This document shows positions 4,557 to 8,852 of a stretch of 8,852 nucleotides of DNA, piece by piece. The stretch covers positions 1 through 8,852 of the forward strand of contig JAODLU010000082.1 in assembly GCA_025464125.1 (NCBI GenBank), given 5' to 3'. Made by a program: the position numbers and the translations under genes. Below the pieces are notes generated by a model. It made no database searches and was not told the origin of the DNA. It worked only from the letters and a program-made list of their open reading frames with translations. Within the stretch, counting starts at the first letter, position 1, and the number at the start of each line of letters is the position of its first letter. This DNA comes from Microbacteriaceae bacterium (GTDB lineage: Bacteria > Actinomycetota > Actinomycetes > Actinomycetales > Microbacteriaceae).

Positions 4557-6784
4557 TATCGCGTTACCAGGCCGGTCGCCAGGGACCAGATCGATGGGGG
4601 CAACAGTGCCGCGATGATCCTTCGGCTGCGGGGCGCGTAGGAGGCGATCATGCGCTGCACCGCCCGGAGGTCGTCGGCGAGTCCAGGGTAGGCTGCCCCG
4701 CTGGCGTCTTTCGCATAGCTCTCGATTTCGAGCGCGGCAACCATCCTCGCGAGGGACGGGTCATCTGCGAGCAGACCGTGCCCGACCAGCTGCATAGCCT
4801 CCCGCGGGGTCACCGTGTCTGGGACAGGTGCGCCGAGGTCCGCGGATGACTGCATCAGCTCGTTCCACGCGAGCGCGACCGGCGCAGTGCCGAGTCGCAG
4901 TCTTCGCAATCGCGCGGAGCGCTGCAGCAGCCGCACGAGCGCCGGAGCAAGCGCCAGCGCCAGCAGGACGAACAGGATGAGGAATGGCAGAACGCGCAGC
5001 CAGACGACTGCGGCTGAGGGGCCGCCGGAGTCCGCACCGCCCGTCGAGGCTGCGTCGTCGGACTGGGCGCCGTGGGGAGCTGCGGTTGGGGCGGCGGTGG
5101 CCGCGGTGGCCCCTGTGTCATCGTTGGTCGAGGGGATCGGTACATCCGGAGTGGTCTCGTCGGCGTACCCCGGCACGTCGCCGCGGGTTACCGTCGGCTC
5201 GAACCGGATCCAGCCGACGCCGGCGAAATACAGCTCGGGCCAGGCGTGCAGTTCCTTGGAGGTGACCTGGTAGCGGGTAGGTTCCTCGCCCTCGATGCGA
5301 GTGCCAGGCAGGAAGCCGACAGCCACCCGCGACGGGATACCCTCGACTCTCGCCATCATCGCCATGGCCGAAGCGAAGTGAATGCAGTATCCGGCTTTCG
5401 CGTCGAGGAACTTCGCAATGATCTGGCCACCAGTGCCGTCGTAGCCATCTTCGACCGGTGCGGACTCCGAGTATGTGAAGCCGCTGTTGCGGAAATAGGA
5501 CTGGAGAGCGAGGGCCTTCTCGTAGTTGGTGCCGTCTGCGCCTGTCACCTGGTCAGCGGTCTGCCTGACGATCGTCGGCAGGTCGCGCGGAACTGAAACG
5601 AACCTGCCGAAACCTGCGGGCACCGTCGTTCCCGCGGCGAGAAGTTGCGCAGGCGTCGGCATGGCCACGATGGAAGTGGCGCGGTAGGTCTGCCCTGCAG
5701 CGCTGGTGGTGCGACTCGACACCGCGAGACCGTTCACATCCCAGGTCCAGCTGCCCTCGAGGCCGGTGACACCGGTGGACGGGTATGGCAGTGGCAGCCA
5801 CGGACTGCTGAGCTGGCCGACCTCGATCGAGGTGCTGTGCGTCTCCCTCGCGACATCGGCGAGCAACCCTGGCGGGTCACCGATTGCAGACACTGTGTTT
5901 CGCTGCTCGACGCCAGGGGCATCGGGAGACCAGTCCGATCCCTTGAAATTGTCGATGCTCACGAGCCTCAGGTACTCGGATCGGCCGGACCGCAGAACCT
6001 CGGTGGCCTGCGGCGATCTCAGGTCCCTGCCACGCGACAGCACCGGATTTACCGTCGTGCTGAGTCCGCCACCGCCACCGCCACGTGCATCCGACTGCAC
6101 AGGCGGAAGCACCGCGGGAAGCACCAGGGCCGCGACTATCACCAGCCCGCCAAGGCCGAACGCGAGGCGCACCTGGTCGCGCCGGCTGCCGATGCTGAGA
6201 AGAAAGAGGTAGACCGCGGCTGCACCAACGAAGACCAGCGGATCGCTGCTGCCCGTCGAGACAAACCCGGGCACTGCCAGCAGCACGAGCAGTGGAACTC
6301 CGGCGAGCGCCGGCGTCCTCGTGGTTATCGCGAGAAAGTCAGCGGTGATCGCGATTGCGCCGATGCCGATGCAGAGCAGGAACATGATGGCCGGCACCGC
6401 AATCGCGGGAATGGACTGCTCGTCGATCGACCTGCCAGCGAGTGCGAGAGTGCGCTGCCACGATTGCCAGGTTGCCGACGTCGGAATAATCCAGGCAAGG
6501 GCCGTCTTCGGGGCGAACACGGCTGTCACCGTCGCAATGAGTGCAGCGATCTGCAACACAGGCGCGGTCCATGCAGGCCAGCGGAGCGCGCGCGCTCCTG
6601 CGCCTATCCCCAGCAGCAGGATGCACAGCAGCGCAATCGCCCAGTACCAGCCAGCGCCCTCGAGCACCACGTGCAGGCCCGCGAGCCCGACCAGCAGGCC
6701 CGCGAGAATGGCGATGCTGGTAATCCAGTCCCGCCTGCGCCGTGGTCGCGCCGGCTGCCGCTGGGCCAGGTCAGGCCCGGCCAT
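4556..6784 (-). CDS. TgpA-like multi-pass membrane protein with transglutaminase-like domain (DUF3488 type)
   Basis: This 742-residue protein has about seven N-terminal membrane segments (roughly 23-45, 47-63, 72-92, 126-149, 158-177, 182-199, 207-228), then a six-glycine run (235-240). An extracytoplasmic region of about 350 residues contains a transglutaminase-like fold. An Ala/Thr/Ser-rich linker (about 547-587), a last membrane segment (593-619) and a cytoplasmic tail follow. Catalytic residues are Cys467 in AKAGYCIHFASAMAMMAR and His513 in KELHAWPELYF. The third position is Glu528 in WIRFEPT, where classical transglutaminases have Asp. The tail (AWNELMQ...TPREAMQ) resembles the DUF4129-like ends of related proteins. 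The frame is open to an ATG at 6823, but the ATG at 6784 has AGGAGG six bases upstream and overlaps the DUF58 stop by 14 bases, so I chose it. It is the last gene of the MoxR-DUF58-TgpA set. A role in peptidoglycan or envelope protein processing is plausible but unproven. Confidence 0.93.
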   Translation of the reverse strand: MAGPDLAQRQPARPRRRRDWITSIAILAGLLVGLAGLHVVLEGAGWYWAIALLCILLLGIGAGARALRWPAWTAPVLQIAALIATVTAVFAPKTALAWIIPTSATWQSWQRTLALAGRSIDEQSIPAIAVPAIMFLLCIGIGAIAITADFLAITTRTPALAGVPLLVLLAVPGFVSTGSSDPLVFVGAAAVYLFLLSIGSRRDQVRLAFGLGGLVIVAALVLPAVLPPVQSDARGGGGGGLSTTVNPVLSRGRDLRSPQATEVLRSGRSEYLRLVSIDNFKGSDWSPDAPGVEQRNTVSAIGDPPGLLADVARETHSTSIEVGQLSSPWLPLPYPSTGVTGLEGSWTWDVNGLAVSSRTTSAAGQTYRATSIVAMPTPAQLLAAGTTVPAGFGRFVSVPRDLPTIVRQTADQVTGADGTNYEKALALQSYFRNSGFTYSESAPVEDGYDGTGGQIIAKFLDAKAGYCIHFASAMAMMARVEGIPSRVAVGFLPGTRIEGEEPTRYQVTSKELHAWPELYFAGVGWIRFEPTVTRGDVPGYADETTPDVPIPSTNDDTGATAATAAPTAAPHGAQSDDAASTGGADSGGPSAAVVWLRVLPFLILFVLLALALAPALVRLLQRSARLRRLRLGTAPVALAWNELMQSSADLGAPVPDTVTPREAMQLVGHGLLADDPSLARMVAALEIESYAKDASGAAYPGLADDLRAVQRMIASYAPRSRRIIAALLPPSIWSLATGLVTR
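6066..6083. repeat. Three tandem CCGCCA units encoding a glycine run
   Basis: CCGCCA is repeated three times without change. On the coding (minus) strand it produces alternating GGC/GGT glycine codons for residues 235-240 of the transglutaminase-like protein, just after its last N-terminal membrane segment. As I recall, glycine runs at this point are common in actinobacterial members of the family. Confidence 0.7.
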
Positions 6785-8099
6785 GTGCGGCCTCCTGCTC
6801 TGCGCCGACTGCCAGCCAGGCATCCTCGATGCTGTCGCTGTCGTACACGGGCACGCAGAGCCAGCCTGCCTCGCGCAATGGAGTCGCGAGCCGGTAAGCG
6901 CGGGTGTCGACGAGGAACACGACTGCCAGGTCGAACGACCGCCGCTGGGCCACCAGCCTCGCGATCACGTGCTCGTCTGCACTCGACAGCACCGCGAACA
7001 CCGAACCCTGTGGGCGGTCTGAGCGCGCAGCCGAGCGCAGCAGCGAGAAGGCGTCGGCCCTGGCGTCGGTCAGCTGCAGCGACGCGAGACTTTCGAGAAA
7101 GCGACCGGGCTCATCCATGGAGTCGAGCTGCGGATGCCCTGTCTCGACCACCTCCACCTGGAAGCCGCGCGACGCGAGGTATGCCGCAAGCGATGCCACC
7201 AGGTCGATAGCCCACTCGAACGTGTCGCTCTCCGGCTCATCGATGGTTCCCCTGCCGCGGGAGTCCCTGTAGCTCGTGCGCAGGGTGTCGAGCACAATGC
7301 GGGCCTCAGCGTTGTTCTGCTGCTCCTCCTGGCGCACCATCAGTTCGCCCTTGTGGGCGCTGGCACGCCAGTGCACCCGTCGCATCGCGTCGCCGCGGCG
7401 ATATTCGCGGGTCATGGTGTCGTCTTCGCCGCCGAAGGTGCGTCGGGTGGGCATCCTCGTCGGTCCTTCGTCGACCGCGAGTGCGACTGCGCCCTCCGGC
7501 AGGTCGATGAGTCCCGGCGTCACCACCAGCCGTTGTGTGCCTTCCGCAACGACTGCACTGTCGGCCAGGCCGAACGGGTCAGCGAAGTCCAGGATGAGGG
7601 GACCGATCTCGAAAACTCCTCGCCGGTACGGCCTGATCTCGTACGCCACCCGCGTTCTCGAGGTGGTTCGGCGATAGCCGCCTGCCGGCTGCAGGGCGCC
7701 AATCTCCTGCGGGTCTGTCACGTATGGTCGCCACGGCCAGGTGTCACGCCACCACGCTGCAGGGCTTGTCGATGGTGCGACGTTTGTCACGGTGAGCGCG
7801 ACGGAGCTGGTCATTCCTGCAGCGACCACAGGCGGGGTGAACTCCCGGTCCGCCCTGTACGCTACCCTGCGAAACCGCACCCAGGCCAGCGCCAGCAGGG
7901 GAAGCAGGATGGCAAATCCAGCGAAGACCAGGAACTCGGGCCGCCCGGCAGCGTATGCCGCGATGCCTGAGATGGCACCGAGTGCAAGCACGATCCAGCC
8001 GCGCCTGGTCAGTCGTCCGACACGCTTCGGCGGGGTGCTCGCGCCGGAATGATTCACACCGCCGGGTGTCGAGCGGGATGGTGCCGGGCCAGCGGGCAT
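6771..8099 (-). CDS. DUF58 domain membrane protein (MoxR-associated)
   Basis: This protein of about 442 residues has a short Pro/Ser-rich basic N-terminus, two membrane segments (about 33-51 and 54-74), a beta-rich middle region, and the DUF58 signature REYRRGDAMRRVHWRASA followed by GELMVRQ (231-257). The remainder (about 265-420) resembles a degenerate von Willebrand A-like fold, starting at ARIVLDTL and without an obvious DxSxS metal site. Proteins of this family are nearly always encoded beside a MoxR ATPase, as here, and are thought to be its partner or client. The frame stays open to 8369, but that extension overlaps the MoxR gene out of frame. The ATG at 8097-8099, four bases after the MoxR stop, is therefore preferred. 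It has no clear Shine-Dalgarno sequence, so translation probably depends on reinitiation. A GTG at 8057 is a weaker alternative. The stop overlaps the transglutaminase start by 14 bases. Confidence 0.9.
   Translation of the reverse strand: MPAGPAPSRSTPGGVNHSGASTPPKRVGRLTRRGWIVLALGAISGIAAYAAGRPEFLVFAGFAILLPLLALAWVRFRRVAYRADREFTPPVVAAGMTSSVALTVTNVAPSTSPAAWWRDTWPWRPYVTDPQEIGALQPAGGYRRTTSRTRVAYEIRPYRRGVFEIGPLILDFADPFGLADSAVVAEGTQRLVVTPGLIDLPEGAVALAVDEGPTRMPTRRTFGGEDDTMTREYRRGDAMRRVHWRASAHKGELMVRQEEQQNNAEARIVLDTLRTSYRDSRGRGTIDEPESDTFEWAIDLVASLAAYLASRGFQVEVVETGHPQLDSMDEPGRFLESLASLQLTDARADAFSLLRSAARSDRPQGSVFAVLSSADEHVIARLVAQRRSFDLAVVFLVDTRAYRLATPLREAGWLCVPVYDSDSIEDAWLAVGAEQEAAHGRA
6791..6796 (-). 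promoter_or_regulatory. Ribosome binding site that sets the transglutaminase start
   Basis: The minus strand reads AGGAGG with a 6-base spacer before the ATG at 6782-6784. It lies inside the end of the DUF58 gene and is the best Shine-Dalgarno match in the operon. It supports the shorter start over the ATG at 6823. Confidence 0.8.
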
Positions 8100-8103
8100 C
8101 GGA

Positions 8104-8852
8104 TCAGGCCGGGCCGTATGCGCCAACCGGCACTGGGGTGGCCGCCACGATTCGCAGCACCACATCGGCCACCAGCTGCGCGCTCGCCGTGCTCGCACTC
8201 GACGAGAAGCGGTTGGCGGCGATGAGGCGGTGGGCAAGCACGCGCACTGCCAGTGCGTCGATGTCGTCGGGCAGCACGAACTCCCTGCCCTCCATCGCGG
8301 CCCGTGCCTTGGCCGCACGCACGAGATGCAGTGTGGCCCTGGGACTGGCACCGATGCGCAGGTCAGCATCCGATCGGGTCGCCTGCACGAGGTTGACCGC
8401 GTACCGCTCGACCGAAGGCGAGACGAACACCTGTCGCACAGTCTCGATCATGCGGATGAGGTCAGGAGTGCCGACCACCGGCTCGACGAGGTCGAGCGGG
8501 CTGGTGCTTTCACGGTTATGCAGCATGGCCAGCTCGGCCAGTTCATCTGGATAGCCCATCGAGATGCGTGCCATGAACCTGTCGCGCTGGGCTTCTGGCA
8601 GCGGGTACGTGCCCTCCATCTCGACAGGGTTTTGCGTGGCGATGACGGTGAACGGGGACGCGAGCACCGAGGTGACGCCGTCGACTGTCACCTGGCCCTC
8701 CTCCATGCTTTCGAGCAGTGCTGACTGGGTCTTCGGGCTTGCACGGTTGATCTCGTCGCCGATGACGATGTTCGCGAAAACCGGACCGGGTTTGAACTCG
8801 AATTCACCGAGAGCCTGGTCGTAGATCGAGACACCGGTTATGTCTGATGGCA
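8104..8852 (-). CDS. MoxR-family AAA+ ATPase, C-terminal 248 residues (runs off the right edge)
   Basis: This is the C-terminal part of a MoxR-type AAA+ ATPase, a chaperone-like enzyme thought to remodel or activate a partner complex, with ATP hydrolysis in the cytoplasm. The visible part starts PSDITGVSIYDQ. It contains Walker B in NIVIGDEINRASPKTQ, the family's LLESMEEGQVTVDG, sensor 1 in VIATQNPVEMEGTYPLPEAQ, the arginine-finger region RDRF, and sensor 2 in GASPRATLHLV, then the C-terminal lid. Walker A and the N-terminus lie beyond base 8852. The ATG at 8706 (Met of SMEEGQ) is internal, because the frame continues with conserved sequence to the window edge. It is the first visible gene of the MoxR-DUF58-TgpA operon, and its TGA stop lies four bases before the DUF58 start. 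Confidence 0.95.
   Translation of the reverse strand, partial: PSDITGVSIYDQALGEFEFKPGPVFANIVIGDEINRASPKTQSALLESMEEGQVTVDGVTSVLASPFTVIATQNPVEMEGTYPLPEAQRDRFMARISMGYPDELAELAMLHNRESTSPLDLVEPVVGTPDLIRMIETVRQVFVSPSVERYAVNLVQATRSDADLRIGASPRATLHLVRAAKARAAMEGREFVLPDDIDALAVRVLAHRLIAANRFSSSASTASAQLVADVVLRIVAATPVPVGAYGPA

Noticed and set aside
6785..6823. 13-residue N-terminal extension of the transglutaminase-like protein
   Set aside because: The strong AGGAGG lies inside this stretch and points to the ATG at 6784. The extension would lengthen the overlap with DUF58.
5645..7210. 521-residue open frame antisense to the transglutaminase and DUF58 genes
   Set aside because: Its composition is extremely Arg/Pro/His-rich and it crosses two real genes. 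It is a typical GC-driven shadow frame.
8100..8369. 90-residue N-terminal extension of the DUF58 protein
   Set aside because: It lies out of frame inside the MoxR gene and gives a Cys/Arg/Trp-rich sequence with no family match.

Overview
The window is high-GC bacterial DNA with dense coding, short or overlapping gene junctions, GTG starts and strong G+C bias at third codon positions. Together with an actinobacterial-type MoxR/DUF58/transglutaminase (TgpA-like) cluster, this points to an actinomycete. A Microbacteriaceae-like organism is my guess, not something I can prove from the sequence. No RNA gene, insertion sequence, CRISPR array, phage gene or attachment site is visible. The window reads as ordinary chromosome carrying metabolic and cell-envelope genes.

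Region 1 (1-1511, minus strand): two genes of reductive pyrimidine (or hydantoin) breakdown, in the order beta-ureidopropionase (663-1511) then dihydropyrimidinase/D-hydantoinase (1-649, running off the left edge). Thirteen bases separate them. Dihydropyrimidinase opens the dihydrouracil/dihydrothymine ring to an N-carbamoyl-beta-amino acid, and the ureidopropionase cleaves that to beta-alanine (or beta-aminoisobutyrate), CO2 and ammonia. Region 2 (1512-1642): a 131-base divergent control region with three copies of an AAACAT half-site, two direct and one inverted. Region 3 (1643-2968, plus strand): a MocR/GabR-type regulator, a GntR-like winged helix fused to a PLP-binding fold-type-I aminotransferase domain. 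It is a good candidate to control the divergent pair, perhaps by sensing an amino acid such as beta-alanine.

Region 4 (2965-4434, minus strand): a stand-alone AMP-forming acyl-CoA ligase whose stop codon shares a CTAG with the stop of the convergent regulator gene. A 121-base gap (4435-4555) holds a candidate promoter with a dyad over its -10 and a hairpin beginning at the stop codon of the next gene. Region 5 (4556-8852, minus strand): a tightly packed operon in the order MoxR AAA+ ATPase (partial, runs off the right edge), DUF58 membrane protein, and TgpA-like multi-pass membrane transglutaminase. This gene set is widespread; its biochemical substrate in actinobacteria is still poorly defined.

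Nothing here amounts to a wholly new system. The most interesting items are the MocR-pyrimidine divergent pair with its operator architecture, the dyad-controlled lone acyl-CoA ligase, and an apparent excess of the hexamer GGATGC/GCATCC.
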